Source: Adhaeribacter soli
GTDB taxonomy: Bacteria; Bacteroidota; Bacteroidia; Cytophagales; Hymenobacteraceae
Direction of reading: 5' to 3'
DNA length: 64,000 bases
NCBI RefSeq assembly: GCF_008727925.1
Contig: NZ_VTWT01000003.1
Location: 248,001 to 312,000 of the forward strand
In this document: one piece after another, positions 15,271 to 24,858 of the stretch
Layout: every line of letters begins with the position of its first letter
Position numbering within the stretch: position 1 is the stretch's first letter
The notes under the pieces: generated by a model
What the model was told of the DNA's origin: nothing
Seen by the model: the letters and a program-made list of their open reading frames with translations, nothing else
Database searches by the model: none
Position numbers and translations under genes: made by a program

Positions 15271-17067
15271 TTAATCTCCGCCTTGTACTACTTCCAGCGC
15301 CGCTTTTCCCAGGAGGGCCCTGTTGGTGGAGTCCAGCTTCGCTTTAAAGAAGTTCTCTGGCCCCAGTGCTTTAAGAGCTCGGCCTCCAAGAAATGAAATA
15401 TAGCCTACGGCTTGGGTATAGGCGATCCAGCCGCTTAGCATTTCGTGGAGCTTATCCGGGTTTTGAGCGGCAAGGTCACGCTGCTCCCGTGGATCTTCCT
15501 TTACATTGAAGAGTTGCCACCTCCTTCCTTCCCCAAAGGGAGGCATCAGGAACCGGATTTTCCAGTCGCCTTTTAGGTAAGCCTTGTTTTCCAGGCTTTC
15601 GATCCCAAAGCCGGCATTCTGATTCCGCACGACAGTTCCTTTATTGCCTAACATTTGGTTAAAAGAAGTTCCGGTCATGGCAGCTAACTTGTGGTTTTTG
15701 TACGTGTTAGGCCGCGTGATGCCGGTAATTTCGAGCAGCGTAGGCATGATATCGGTGCCTAGAATTTTGTTTGTGGCATCTGTTCCTTTCAGGGTAACGC
15801 CTGGTCCGGAGATAATGAAGGGTACCCGGACGCCGCCTTCGCCCGTGGTAGTTTTGAAATAAGAGTAAGGCGTAGCGGTTACCTCTGCCCATGCCCCTTG
15901 CAGCGAAACAAAGGAGTTTCGTTTGCCCATATTCTGCAGGCTGTTGTCGAACGGGGTCATGTCCTTTCCATAGAAAGAAGGGTCTTTGGGGTTGGCGCCG
16001 TTATCGCCGATGAGGATAACGAGCGTATTATCCAGCTTGCCTGCTTTCTGCAGAGTCTCCAGCACCCGGCCAATGTTCAGGTCCAGTATTTCGATCATGG
16101 CGGCATAGAGCTCCATCCGGCGGGCTTCTACCTTTTGCTCCTGCGCGGAGAGCTCATTCCACTTTTTATACAGGCCTGAACCCGGGTTCAGGGGAAGATC
16201 TTTGGCTATCAGGCCAAGCTTTTTCATGTTGTCCATGCGTACCTGGCGGATGTGGTCGTACCCTTTGTCGTATGCGCCCTTGTGCTTATCCAGCCACTTG
16301 TCGGGCACATGCAAGGGGTCGTGGGGAGCCGTGAAAGCCAGGTAACCAAAGAAAGGCTTATCGTCCTTCTGTTCGGTGATGTACCGGATCATTCTGTCGG
16401 CATAATAGTCGGAAGAATAAAAATTATCCGGCAGCTTTTTTACCTGCACGCTGTCGTCGTAGTATACGGTGTGTATCTCTTCATCAGGGCCTAAGGCGAA
16501 GATATTACTGAAGTGGCTCACGCCGCCACCCAGGAAGGAAAAGCTGCGCTCAAAGCCTTCCTCGAACGGCCGCCGGCCTTTTTCGAACCCCAGGTGCCAC
16601 TTGCCGCTCATGTAGGTATGGTAGCCGTTTTCCCGCAACACCTCAGGAAGCGTCATGACCCGGTCGTTCAGATAGCCCTCATAACCAGGCTGCATGTACT
16701 GGCTGACTGCCTGGTAAGGGGACATGGTACCAATGCCGCTGATGTGGTTGTCCATGCCGGACATGAACATGGCCCGGGAAGGAGCGCAGAGTGGCGTGGT
16801 ATAGCAATGCTGCACAAGCAATCCGTTATCGGCCAGGCGCTGAATGTTGGGGGTGCGGATCTCCCCGCCGAACGGCGACACGTCCGAGTAACCCAGGTCG
16901 TCTATCACGATCATGAGAATGTTCGGTCTGTTCTGGTTGGTAGGTTTACCGGTATTTGCTTTGGTTTTGGCTTCGTTGGTGATTTGTTTTTTACGGGTTT
17001 CGCAGGAATAAATGCTGAAGAAAAATCCTATACCAAACAGGTAGAGCAGAAAGGATGCTTTTCTCAT
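15271..17067 (-). CDS. Arylsulfatase-type sulfatase, lipoprotein
   Basis: A 598-residue type I sulfatase with an N-terminal lipobox (SIYSC at residues 18-22). The metal-binding DD pair is at 56-57 (IVIDDLGYSD), and the sulfatase signature C-x-P-S-R is CAPSR at 94-98, where Cys94 is the residue to be converted to formylglycine. Further sulfatase blocks are GKWHLGFEKGRRP, FFGYLAFTAPHDP and VILIGDNGANP. It is probably periplasmic or outer-membrane bound and removes sulfate esters from polysaccharides or small aromatic sulfates. The substrate cannot be read from sequence. It is the first gene of an operon with its maturation enzyme FGE 48 bases downstream. Confidence 0.93.
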   Translation of the reverse strand: MRKASFLLYLFGIGFFFSIYSCETRKKQITNEAKTKANTGKPTNQNRPNILMIVIDDLGYSDVSPFGGEIRTPNIQRLADNGLLVQHCYTTPLCAPSRAMFMSGMDNHISGIGTMSPYQAVSQYMQPGYEGYLNDRVMTLPEVLRENGYHTYMSGKWHLGFEKGRRPFEEGFERSFSFLGGGVSHFSNIFALGPDEEIHTVYYDDSVQVKKLPDNFYSSDYYADRMIRYITEQKDDKPFFGYLAFTAPHDPLHVPDKWLDKHKGAYDKGYDHIRQVRMDNMKKLGLIAKDLPLNPGSGLYKKWNELSAQEQKVEARRMELYAAMIEILDLNIGRVLETLQKAGKLDNTLVILIGDNGANPKDPSFYGKDMTPFDNSLQNMGKRNSFVSLQGAWAEVTATPYSYFKTTTGEGGVRVPFIISGPGVTLKGTDATNKILGTDIMPTLLEITGITRPNTYKNHKLAAMTGTSFNQMLGNKGTVVRNQNAGFGIESLENKAYLKGDWKIRFLMPPFGEGRRWQLFNVKEDPREQRDLAAQNPDKLHEMLSGWIAYTQAVGYISFLGGRALKALGPENFFKAKLDSTNRALLGKAALEVVQGGD

Positions 17068-17567
17068 GTCTTTTGTAATTATAGTATACTTTTAATGCTC
17101 GCCTTACCAACATGACACGAATAAAAATCCATCTGGCGCAGTTAGTATGCTCCATGTTTTTTTACGGGTGCTAATAAGGCAGGTTCTATAATCCGGCTGA
17201 AGCCCTTTACAGCAGTTATACCTAAAAAACACGGGTGTGAAGTGCCGGGTGAAGCCTGTTGAAAAAGAAAGATCAGTTTGTAAGATTGCATCTCCGCGGA
17301 CGGGAAAGTTTTTTCTTACCGCATTAAACTTATTTCCTTATTAAGGTCCGGAGGGTAAGGTGCGGCTTTTTTATTCTAAAAAGCGGGTGTGGTTACCGGC
17401 TAATGTCTTTTATTGGCCGTATGGTAGCAGAAATTTAACAGAACTTTTATCTGAAAAAGGAAATAAACTTCGTCTTCTGTTTTATTTTTACCGGTTAATG
17501 TTCTATCTTCCTTTTTATTAATGTTTTAGTAAAGCGTTTCTCCAACTTTAACCTTCAGTTCATAACC
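17068..17567. other. 500-bp intergenic region between divergent genes
   Basis: Separates the minus-strand sulfatase operon from the plus-strand T9SS protein gene, so both promoters should be here. I found no convincing TTTG/TAnnTTTG promoter pair, small gene or repeat. A TTTTTT run at about 17367 follows a weak GC-rich segment, but a convincing stem was not found. Confidence 0.5.
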
Positions 17568-20500
17568 ATGAGGCAGACTTTTACCCGAAAATGCAGTTTT
17601 TTAAAATGGGCTTTATGGCTTGCGCTATTTCTTCCAGCCATTTCCAGGGCGCAGACCAGTATCACGCCCGGCGGCAATGTGCTGCAGGATTTTAACAGCA
17701 TGAGCATAAACTCCCCTACGGGAAGCGTGCCTGCCGGCTGGTTTGTAAGCAAGACCAATGGCGTCCGGAACGTTACGGCTTTTCCAACTTCCACAGCAAC
17801 CGAGCGCATAGGAGGCAATAATATTTCGAGCTCTGCCAGTAACGGGATCTATAATTTCGGGGACGGTACTACCAACACGGACCGGGCCGTTGGCGGGCTG
17901 GCTTCCGGCTCCGCTTCGCAAACCGTAAACATTTACACGCAACTTCGAAACACAGGCACTGCCCAAATCCCGAACTTTACCATCAGTTACGATGTGGAAC
18001 AATACCGGAATGGTACCAATGCGGCCGGTTTCTGGATAAAGCTGTATTATTCCACCAACGGAACTTCCTGGACCGCCGCCGGTCCTGATTTTGAAACGAT
18101 TGTTGGACCTAATGGAGACAATAATGGTTATACGCCCGCGCCGGGTAACGTTTTCAGTGTAACTGCTAAGCAATTGCCTGTTTCTTTAAATCAGAACAGC
18201 GTACTTTACCTGGCCTGGAGTTATTCCGTTGCGTCCGGTACTACTACTTCAAGCGCACCGGCTCTTGGTTTGGATAATGTGAAAATTGAAGCGGGCGGAA
18301 CAATCAGCACTACGCCTAATCCGGTGCCGGCAATTACGGGCATTTCGCCAAATACAGCAGCGGCCGGCAGTGCGAATGTTGCCTTTACCGTAACCGGAAG
18401 CAATTTTACGGGCAGTTCGGTTATAAATTTCAACGGCGTGGCTAAGGCTACCACTTTTGTGAGCGCCACCCAATTAACGGCTACGTTAACGAGCGCCGAT
18501 CTGGCTACTGCCGGAAATGTACCAGTTACGGTTACCACCCCAACGCCGGGCGGCGGAACCTCCAATACCGAAACTTTTACCATTACGCCAGCCGCTCAAC
18601 CAATTACCTACCTCAGCATTGTGCCGGGCGATAGCGTGCAGGAGAATTTTACGATCGGTACTTCGACTACTGCTTCATTGCCTTTGGGCTGGTACGTAGG
18701 AAAAGATAATGCTGCGGTACGAACCGTTACTTCTTTTTCGGCAGCAGTTTCGGAAACCGAACAACGGGCCGGCAACAACATGTCTTCTTCGGCAACCAGC
18801 GGAATCTATAACTATGCCTCCGGCGATCCAACCACGGTAACTGACCGGGCAGTAGGCGGCCTGTCCTCCGGCAGCGCGGCGAAAAACGTGAACATTTTTG
18901 CGCACCTGAAAAATACCAGCACTTCCAATATTCCGGAGTTTACCATCAGCTACGACGTGGAGAAATACCGTAACGGAACCAATGCTGCCGGCTTCCGGAT
19001 CCAGTTATACTATTCCACCGACGGCACATCCTGGAACAGCGCCGGCACCGCTTTCGAGACTGCCTTCCCGACCGATGCCAATAATAACGGAAGCACCCCG
19101 GCACCGGCACAAACCGTATCGGTGAAGGATGAAAAACTGCAGGTAGCACTTAGCGGCGGAAACGAGCTTTATTTAGCCTGGAATTATTCGGTTGCTTCCG
19201 GTACTACTACCTCCAATGCGCAGGCCTTAGGAATTGACAACATTAAAATAAAAGCCAGCGGTGTGCAGGTGCCCAACCCGGTTCCGGTTATTACAACGCT
19301 TTCGCCTAACAATGCTGCCGCCGGAAGTGCCGGGTTTACGTTAACTATAAACGGTAGCGGTTTTGTGAGTAATTCTGCGGTAAGCTTTAACGGAGCTACG
19401 AAAACTACCACTTTTATAAGTGCCAGCCAGCTTACCGTATCCATTAGTAGCGTGGAACTGGCTACGGCAGGTTCGGTTCCGGTTGTAGTAACGAATCCAA
19501 CTCCGGGCGGCGGAACTTCCAACACGGTAAATTTCACCATCACGCCGGCAACCCAGCCTACCATTTCAACCACCGGCACTTTAACTGCCTTTAGTACTAC
19601 TGTTGGAATGCCGACTGCCGCGCAAACCTACCAGGTTTCCGGTGCCGGGCTTACCAATGATATAACTGTAACCGCTCCGGCCGGCTTCCAAATCTCTTTA
19701 ACTTCCGGTTCTGGTTATGGTAATTCACTTACGCTGAGCCAGACAAACGGCAGCGTGAGCCCTGCCACCATTTATGCGCGGTACAATCCGACCGTTTCGG
19801 GAACGGTTACCGGGAATATTGTGCATGCCAGTGCGGGTGCTGCTTCCAGAAATGTAGCCGTAAGCGGTTCTGCTTTAAGCGCCGAGCCCACTACCCAGGC
19901 AAGCCTGAGCTTCGGTACGGTTACCGCCAGTTCAATTGTGGTAAACCTTTCCGGCGGAAATGGCCAGAAGAATTTGTTGCTGGTGCGGGAAGGCAGTGCG
20001 GTGAACGCGACGCCGGTGGATGGTACTACCTATAATTCGGCTGCTTTCGGCAGTGGCACGCAACTGGGCACCGGTAATTATGTGGTTTATGCCGGCAGCG
20101 GCAATAGCGTTACGGTTACCGGTTTGCAAGGTGGAACTACCTATTACTTCGCAGTTTTTGCTTTCAATGACGATAATAATGCCGGCGGCGAAAATTACCT
20201 GACCACTGCTCCGGGAACCGGTAACCAGGCCACTGGATTAGGCGCGCCGAATACGTACACGTGGAACGTGGCCAGCGGCAACTGGACCACTGCTACCAGC
20301 TGGAGCCCGGCCCGGACTACGCCTGCTGTAAACGATATTCTGGTCTTTAACGGGGCTACGCAACCGACTCCTGCTGTTAACCTCGATTTTAGTTCGGCAG
20401 TAACCATCGGCCAGTTGAAGTTCATAAACAGCGCCAACCCGACCTTTACCGTTGCCGCCAACAGGACTATCAATATCGACAATGCAGTTGCCGGTACAGA

Positions 20501-22979
20501 TTTCCTGGTGGAAGTGAACTCACACCTGATCGTTTCGAACTCGGCTACCAGCGCATTAACCATTCAGCTTGCTTCCGGTGAAACCGGGGTGGTTAACGGG
20601 GGTATTACTTTCAGGGGAGCAAATACGGCCACGCACCGCTTACTGGCAGCCGATAATAATTCCCTGGTTTTTGAAAGCGGCAGCACCTTTGTGACAGGAA
20701 CCAACTTCAGCGGAAATGCTTTCGGAACTACCAGTCTGAATTCAGTTTGGTTTAAAGACGGTGCCACGTACATTCACCGCAACGGCAGCAATCCCTTTGG
20801 CGCCGGTGCCCCGAATGCGGTGGTAACGTTCGCTTCCAATAGTCATTACCTCTTCGATTCCCAATCCGGTTTACCATCTCTATCCGGCAGAGTTTACGGC
20901 AACCTGGAATTTGACAATCCGGCCTTTGTGCAGAACATGACCGGAGGCAGCGCCTTAACCGTGAATAACCTGACCATAACGAACGTAACCACGGCTAATT
21001 TCAACCTGACGAACGGAATTACTATTTTAGGCGATTTGCGGATCGAAACCGGCGATGTAGGCTTTACGCCCACAGGTTCTGCCAGCGCCAATGCTTCGGT
21101 AGAAATAAAAGGCGATATTATTCTGAACGGCGGTACCTTAACTTTCAACCCTGCCCAGGCTAATAATGATTTTCTTTCTTTCACGGGTACGGGCACTCAA
21201 ACAATCCGTGGAACCGGGGCAATAACCATTGGCAATAACGCCACTACTACCATTGCTGCCGGCACTACCATAAGCCTGCAACGCAACCTGGCTATCGGAG
21301 CAAACCTGAACGTAAACGGCGCTTTCAATATGGCCCCAACCGCTACCATTACGTTCAACGGTTCCGCAGTTCGTACTATTGGCGGCAGCGGTACGGTAGC
21401 GTTCAGCAATATGACGGTTGACGGTGCAGGCGTTGGCTTGAACAATGCCCTGCAGGTTGGTCGCTTGCTTACCCTGAACAGTAATCTTGCTACCAATGGC
21501 CGGAGCTTTACCTTGCTTTCGGATGCGACGGGTACGGCCCTGGTGGTAAATAACGGCGGCGCGGTAATCGGAACGGCTACCATGCAGCGTTACATTGAGC
21601 CGGGCTTAAACAGTGGCCTCGGATACCGGCATTACGCTTCTCCGGTAGTAAGTACCACAGTGGCCGATCTGGCTACCTCCGGCTTTGTACCAACCGTAAA
21701 TGCTGCTTATAATACAGCCGTTAAGCCAGCTGCCATCAGGCCTTTCCCCACAGTTTTCGCTTATAACCAAAGCCGGTTGAATGACGACAGTGCCCGCTTC
21801 TCCGAATTTACGCATGGCTGGGAATCGCCGGCTTCTCTGGGTACTGCTTTGGTACCGGGTCGGGGATATACCGTCAATATTGCCGCCTCCGGAACTGTAG
21901 ATTTTACCGGAACCTTAAACAACGGAACTGTAAATGTGGGTATGCTTTCCAGAGGAACAACAGCAGGTTCCGGCTGGCATTTGCTGGGCAACCCGTATCC
22001 AGCGCCAATCGACTGGGACCGGGTAAGCTTGCCGACCGGCGTGGATAATGCACTTTACGTTTTCCGTTCCAATGGGCGTTATACCGGTCAGTATGTAAGT
22101 TATGTAAACGGCATTGGTCCGGCGGGCGCCGACCTGCTCCCGGCCATGCAGGCCTTCTTTGTACGGGTAAACAGCGGTTCGCCAAGTTTCTCGTTCAGCA
22201 ATGCGGCCCGGTTAGCTTCTTACGCCGATCCTGCCTTCCATCGTATCGCTAAACCTGCCGATACCCGGCCGTTATTGCAGCTGAACCTGAAAAATGCAGC
22301 CGGAAGCGCCGATGAACTGTACGTGTACCAGCAGGCCGGAGCAACCCTGAACGATGATGCCGCTTTCGATGCTTATAAAATAGAAGGAAACGGCCCAACG
22401 ATGCCTACTTTATATGCCATGACTCCTAACAATAAAGCGTTATCTATTAGTGGTTTGCCGGTGCTTACCCAGGAGACTATTATTCCATTGGGCGTTTATG
22501 TTGGTACTGCCGGAAATTATACCTTCCAGACTGTGCAGCTGGTGAATTTCCCGACTTCTACAGAAGTGTTTCTGGAAGACCGGCAAACCGGTAGCATTCA
22601 GAACTTAAGAGCAAACCAGGCTTATACCTGTCAGCTTGCCGCCGGAAGCAATACAACCCGCTTTGTTTTGCGTTTCCGTCCGCAAACCCGCGTTTCCGGA
22701 ACGGCAGAGGCTCTGGTAGCTTCGTTGCAGGAAGCCGTGGTTTACCCGAACCCGGCCACGGAGCAGGGCTTTACCCTGCGCGCAGGCGGCCTGAAAGCCG
22801 AAAAGCTTCAGGTGATGCTTTACAACCAGGTTGGCCAGTTAATTGAAAGCAGAACTATTGTTCCGGAAAACGGTACGGTAGAGGCGAAATTCTTAAGCAA
22901 TAAACTGCCTAAAGGAATTTACACGCTGAAGCTGCTCACTTCCGATAGCCAAGTTGCTAAAAAAGTAGTGTTGCAATAA
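17568..22979 (+). CDS. Giant secreted protein with IPT/TIG domains and T9SS type A sorting domain
   Basis: An 1803-residue exported protein. A signal peptide (residues 1-28, ending AISRAQ) is followed by two copies of a roughly 310-residue module: a jelly-roll-like domain (about 30-250 and 345-570; shared motif TISYDVE-YRNGTNAAGF) and an IPT/TIG domain (about 255-340 and 575-660; shared motif TPTPGGGTSN). Then come a beta-sandwich, a fibronectin-III-like domain (about 770-885), a long beta-helix-like region starting YTWNVASGNWTTATSW, and a C-terminal T9SS type A domain over the last about 75 residues (VVYPNPATEQGF to the final KKVVLQ). It should cross the outer membrane through the type IX system and be anchored or released at the surface. 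An adhesive or polysaccharide-binding role is inferred. No catalytic domain was recognised. Confidence 0.9.
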   Translation: MRQTFTRKCSFLKWALWLALFLPAISRAQTSITPGGNVLQDFNSMSINSPTGSVPAGWFVSKTNGVRNVTAFPTSTATERIGGNNISSSASNGIYNFGDGTTNTDRAVGGLASGSASQTVNIYTQLRNTGTAQIPNFTISYDVEQYRNGTNAAGFWIKLYYSTNGTSWTAAGPDFETIVGPNGDNNGYTPAPGNVFSVTAKQLPVSLNQNSVLYLAWSYSVASGTTTSSAPALGLDNVKIEAGGTISTTPNPVPAITGISPNTAAAGSANVAFTVTGSNFTGSSVINFNGVAKATTFVSATQLTATLTSADLATAGNVPVTVTTPTPGGGTSNTETFTITPAAQPITYLSIVPGDSVQENFTIGTSTTASLPLGWYVGKDNAAVRTVTSFSAAVSETEQRAGNNMSSSATSGIYNYASGDPTTVTDRAVGGLSSGSAAKNVNIFAHLKNTSTSNIPEFTISYDVEKYRNGTNAAGFRIQLYYSTDGTSWNSAGTAFETAFPTDANNNGSTPAPAQTVSVKDEKLQVALSGGNELYLAWNYSVASGTTTSNAQALGIDNIKIKASGVQVPNPVPVITTLSPNNAAAGSAGFTLTINGSGFVSNSAVSFNGATKTTTFISASQLTVSISSVELATAGSVPVVVTNPTPGGGTSNTVNFTITPATQPTISTTGTLTAFSTTVGMPTAAQTYQVSGAGLTNDITVTAPAGFQISLTSGSGYGNSLTLSQTNGSVSPATIYARYNPTVSGTVTGNIVHASAGAASRNVAVSGSALSAEPTTQASLSFGTVTASSIVVNLSGGNGQKNLLLVREGSAVNATPVDGTTYNSAAFGSGTQLGTGNYVVYAGSGNSVTVTGLQGGTTYYFAVFAFNDDNNAGGENYLTTAPGTGNQATGLGAPNTYTWNVASGNWTTATSWSPARTTPAVNDILVFNGATQPTPAVNLDFSSAVTIGQLKFINSANPTFTVAANRTINIDNAVAGTDFLVEVNSHLIVSNSATSALTIQLASGETGVVNGGITFRGANTATHRLLAADNNSLVFESGSTFVTGTNFSGNAFGTTSLNSVWFKDGATYIHRNGSNPFGAGAPNAVVTFASNSHYLFDSQSGLPSLSGRVYGNLEFDNPAFVQNMTGGSALTVNNLTITNVTTANFNLTNGITILGDLRIETGDVGFTPTGSASANASVEIKGDIILNGGTLTFNPAQANNDFLSFTGTGTQTIRGTGAITIGNNATTTIAAGTTISLQRNLAIGANLNVNGAFNMAPTATITFNGSAVRTIGGSGTVAFSNMTVDGAGVGLNNALQVGRLLTLNSNLATNGRSFTLLSDATGTALVVNNGGAVIGTATMQRYIEPGLNSGLGYRHYASPVVSTTVADLATSGFVPTVNAAYNTAVKPAAIRPFPTVFAYNQSRLNDDSARFSEFTHGWESPASLGTALVPGRGYTVNIAASGTVDFTGTLNNGTVNVGMLSRGTTAGSGWHLLGNPYPAPIDWDRVSLPTGVDNALYVFRSNGRYTGQYVSYVNGIGPAGADLLPAMQAFFVRVNSGSPSFSFSNAARLASYADPAFHRIAKPADTRPLLQLNLKNAAGSADELYVYQQAGATLNDDAAFDAYKIEGNGPTMPTLYAMTPNNKALSISGLPVLTQETIIPLGVYVGTAGNYTFQTVQLVNFPTSTEVFLEDRQTGSIQNLRANQAYTCQLAAGSNTTRFVLRFRPQTRVSGTAEALVASLQEAVVYPNPATEQGFTLRAGGLKAEKLQVMLYNQVGQLIESRTIVPENGTVEAKFLSNKLPKGIYTLKLLTSDSQVAKKVVLQ

Positions 22980-23014
22980 ACCTGCAGGGCAGGAATCTTT
23001 TAGCTGTATTTAAT

Positions 23015-23048
23015 AAAAACCGGTTCCCTTTTCGGAACCGGTTTTTTT
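23015..23048 (+). terminator. Rho-independent terminator after the 1803-residue protein gene
   Basis: Stem AAACCGGTTCC / GGAACCGGTTT with a 6-base loop and a following T run, 36 bases after the stop codon. The rest of the 302-bp gap up to 23282 shows nothing further. Confidence 0.9.
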
Positions 23049-23281
23049 ATGCTTTTACCTATCGTTTTCCAGGATGGGAATAAAATCGTTTTTCTAATCT
23101 CCGATAAGCCGGCAACTCTCAAAAGGTTATCCGGGAATTCAATGAGATGTATTGTAATTGGCTGTAAGTGAGAAAACTGTATGAATATTACGGGGTAGGC
23201 TTCCGGTGCTTTGTTCCCATAAAACGGAAATCGTATACATAACTATGTGTTATTAATTACGAAAGATAAAGAGGTTGCGCT

Positions 23282-23629
23282 ATGAAAAAGTTAAAAGTGT
23301 TTATAGCAGTTCTTTCCACAGCCTTCCTGGTAGAAACGGCCGTAGTGCCTGCTCAGGCCTTCCGCTTAGCCGATAACGTTAAGCAGGAGCATAAGCAGGA
23401 GCAAAAGCAGGAAAGCAAAAAGAAAAAAGGCTGGAGCCGGAAAGGTAAAGGCGCCGCCATTGGTGCGGGGGCCGGGGCTGCTACCGGAGCCGTGGTTGGC
23501 GGTACAAAAGGCGCTTTAATCGGCGCCGGAGCTGGTGCGGTTGGCGGAGCTATTATTGGTAAGAAACAAGACAAGAAAAAAGACCCGCAACGCCACGAAC
23601 AGTACTCCGATAAAAATAAAAAAGACTAA
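23282..23629 (+). CDS. Secreted glycine-zipper protein
   Basis: A 115-residue protein with a signal peptide (about 1-26, VETAVVPAQA), a highly charged Lys/Gln/Glu spacer (KQEHKQEQKQESKKKKGW) and a glycine-zipper segment of about 40 residues (AAIGAGAGAATGAVVGGTKG and following) with G-x-x-x-G spacing, then a charged hydrophilic tail. Glycine-zipper proteins with this layout usually sit in or at the envelope and often respond to stress. Function here is unknown. It is monocistronic, with its own terminator 13 bases downstream. Confidence 0.8.
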   Translation: MKKLKVFIAVLSTAFLVETAVVPAQAFRLADNVKQEHKQEQKQESKKKKGWSRKGKGAAIGAGAGAATGAVVGGTKGALIGAGAGAVGGAIIGKKQDKKKDPQRHEQYSDKNKKD

Positions 23630-23641
23630 TGCTAAGCGTGT

Positions 23642-23672
23642 AAAAACCCTGTCTCAGAGGGCAGGGTTTTTA
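23642..23672 (+). terminator. Rho-independent terminator after the Gly-zipper gene
   Basis: Perfect stem AAAAACCCTG / CAGGGTTTTT with a 10-base loop, followed by T-rich sequence, 13 bases after the stop codon. Confidence 0.9.
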
Positions 23673-23766
23673 TATGTTTTAAAATGCTAGTCTTTCCGGC
23701 TTAAAAAGCCCTGATCTGCTTTAACCTGAACTTCTGAAATATTAGTGCTGAAAGCCTCTTTCGGTT

Positions 23767-24045
23767 ATGAAAACAAAAATAGAACACGACAAAAAGTATC
23801 AGCAGTTTACCCTGAATCTGGGCGATGACGAAGCGGAACTGGCTTATTCGAAACCGGATGAAAAAACCATTGCTTTTACCCATACCTACGTACCGGAAGC
23901 GGCCCGGGGAAATGGCATGGCAGACCGGTTAATTGAAGCAGGATTGCGCTACGCCGAAGCTCATAATTTAAGGGTGGTGCCCGGTTGCGAGGTGGTAGAA
24001 GTGTTTTTTCAAAGGCATCCGGAATTTGGTCGCTTATTGAAGTAA
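23767..24045 (+). CDS. Small GNAT-family N-acetyltransferase (YjdJ-like)
   Basis: A 92-residue protein of the short GNAT group (called Acetyltransf_CG or YjdJ/YidJ-like), about half the size of ordinary GNAT enzymes. The acetyl-CoA pyrophosphate-binding loop is ARGNGMADRL at about residues 48-57 (R-x-x-G-x-A type), preceded by the strand FTHTYVPE and followed by a C-terminal segment LRVVPGCEVVEVFFQRHPEF that is characteristic of the group. Substrate unknown; cytoplasmic. It stands alone between two secreted small-protein genes on the same strand. Confidence 0.88.
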   Translation: MKTKIEHDKKYQQFTLNLGDDEAELAYSKPDEKTIAFTHTYVPEAARGNGMADRLIEAGLRYAEAHNLRVVPGCEVVEVFFQRHPEFGRLLK

Positions 24046-24225
24046 AAGGATTATTCCGGTCTTGCTGCCTGTTTAAAAATATAGGTCACCCCTTGAACAG
24101 CCTTCGTGGTTTGTTGTTTATACCATTGGCTTACTTCCTGGTGCTGTTTGCTTAAATAATTGAACCACATAAAGTAAGCCTCGTTACAAAATCTAAATGA
24201 GATTATATTTTTAAAGCATACTGTT

Positions 24226-24576
24226 ATGAAAAATCTGAAGATCTTAACTGCCATGTTGCTGGCCTTCGCATTTAATATTTCCGTTATGGTTTCTTCTTCT
24301 GCCGAAATTAACCCTCAGGCAAAGCAGGATACCACCATCAGAAACAAAGAGCGGATCAAAAAAGGTGGTAAAGACGTAGGAACCGGCGCAAAAGATGTTG
24401 GTAAAGGCACCAAAAACGTAGTTGTAGGCGGCGCTAAAGCTACCGCCAAAGGAGCCAAAAAAGTAGGTAAGGGTGTAGGCAAAGGCGCCGAGAAAGTAGG
24501 GAAAGGCGTGGGCAAGGGTGCCAAAAAGGTAGGTAATACGGCCGAAAAAGCTGTAACCAGCGACGATAAAAAGTAA
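24226..24576 (+). CDS. Secreted Lys/Gly repeat protein
   Basis: A 116-residue protein with a signal peptide (about 1-26) and a C-terminal low-complexity region of Lys-Gly-Val/Ala units (KDVGKGTKNVVVGGAKATAK, then VGKGVGKGAEKVGKGVGKG). The repeats suggest an 11-residue amphipathic pattern like that of LEA-type or histone-H1-like proteins. The opposite strand is also open here, a side effect of the repeat. Function unknown; the basic, exported character suggests envelope or stress protection (guess). Confidence 0.75.
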   Translation: MKNLKILTAMLLAFAFNISVMVSSSAEINPQAKQDTTIRNKERIKKGGKDVGTGAKDVGKGTKNVVVGGAKATAKGAKKVGKGVGKGAEKVGKGVGKGAKKVGNTAEKAVTSDDKK

Positions 24577-24630
24577 AAGAATCGTAAAATGGAATTGAAC
24601 GGGGATAATCCCTTTTTTACATAGCGTTTA

Positions 24631-24662
24631 AGGCCCTGCTCAATCGGCGGGGCTTTTATTTT
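24631..24662 (+). terminator. Probable terminator after the Lys/Gly repeat gene
   Basis: Stem GGCCCTGC / GCGGGGCT with two G-T pairs and a 7-base loop, followed by TTTATTTTT, 55 bases after the stop. The remaining 190 bases before the DinB gene hold no recognised feature. Confidence 0.65.
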
Positions 24663-24858
24663 TGTGAGGTTATTCGGGTTATGTTAATAAATTATCCGGC
24701 AAGGTTGCTTTTGGAGATGCTATGCTTTTCGGCTAAAAAAGTCAGGTATAAGAGAGTGAAGGGTTGTTAGAATGTGAAAAAGCAATTGCTTACTTTTTCT
24801 GAAAACTGAAATAACCTTAACTTTCCCGGAGAATTTAAAACTAAAACACTTTACCCGC

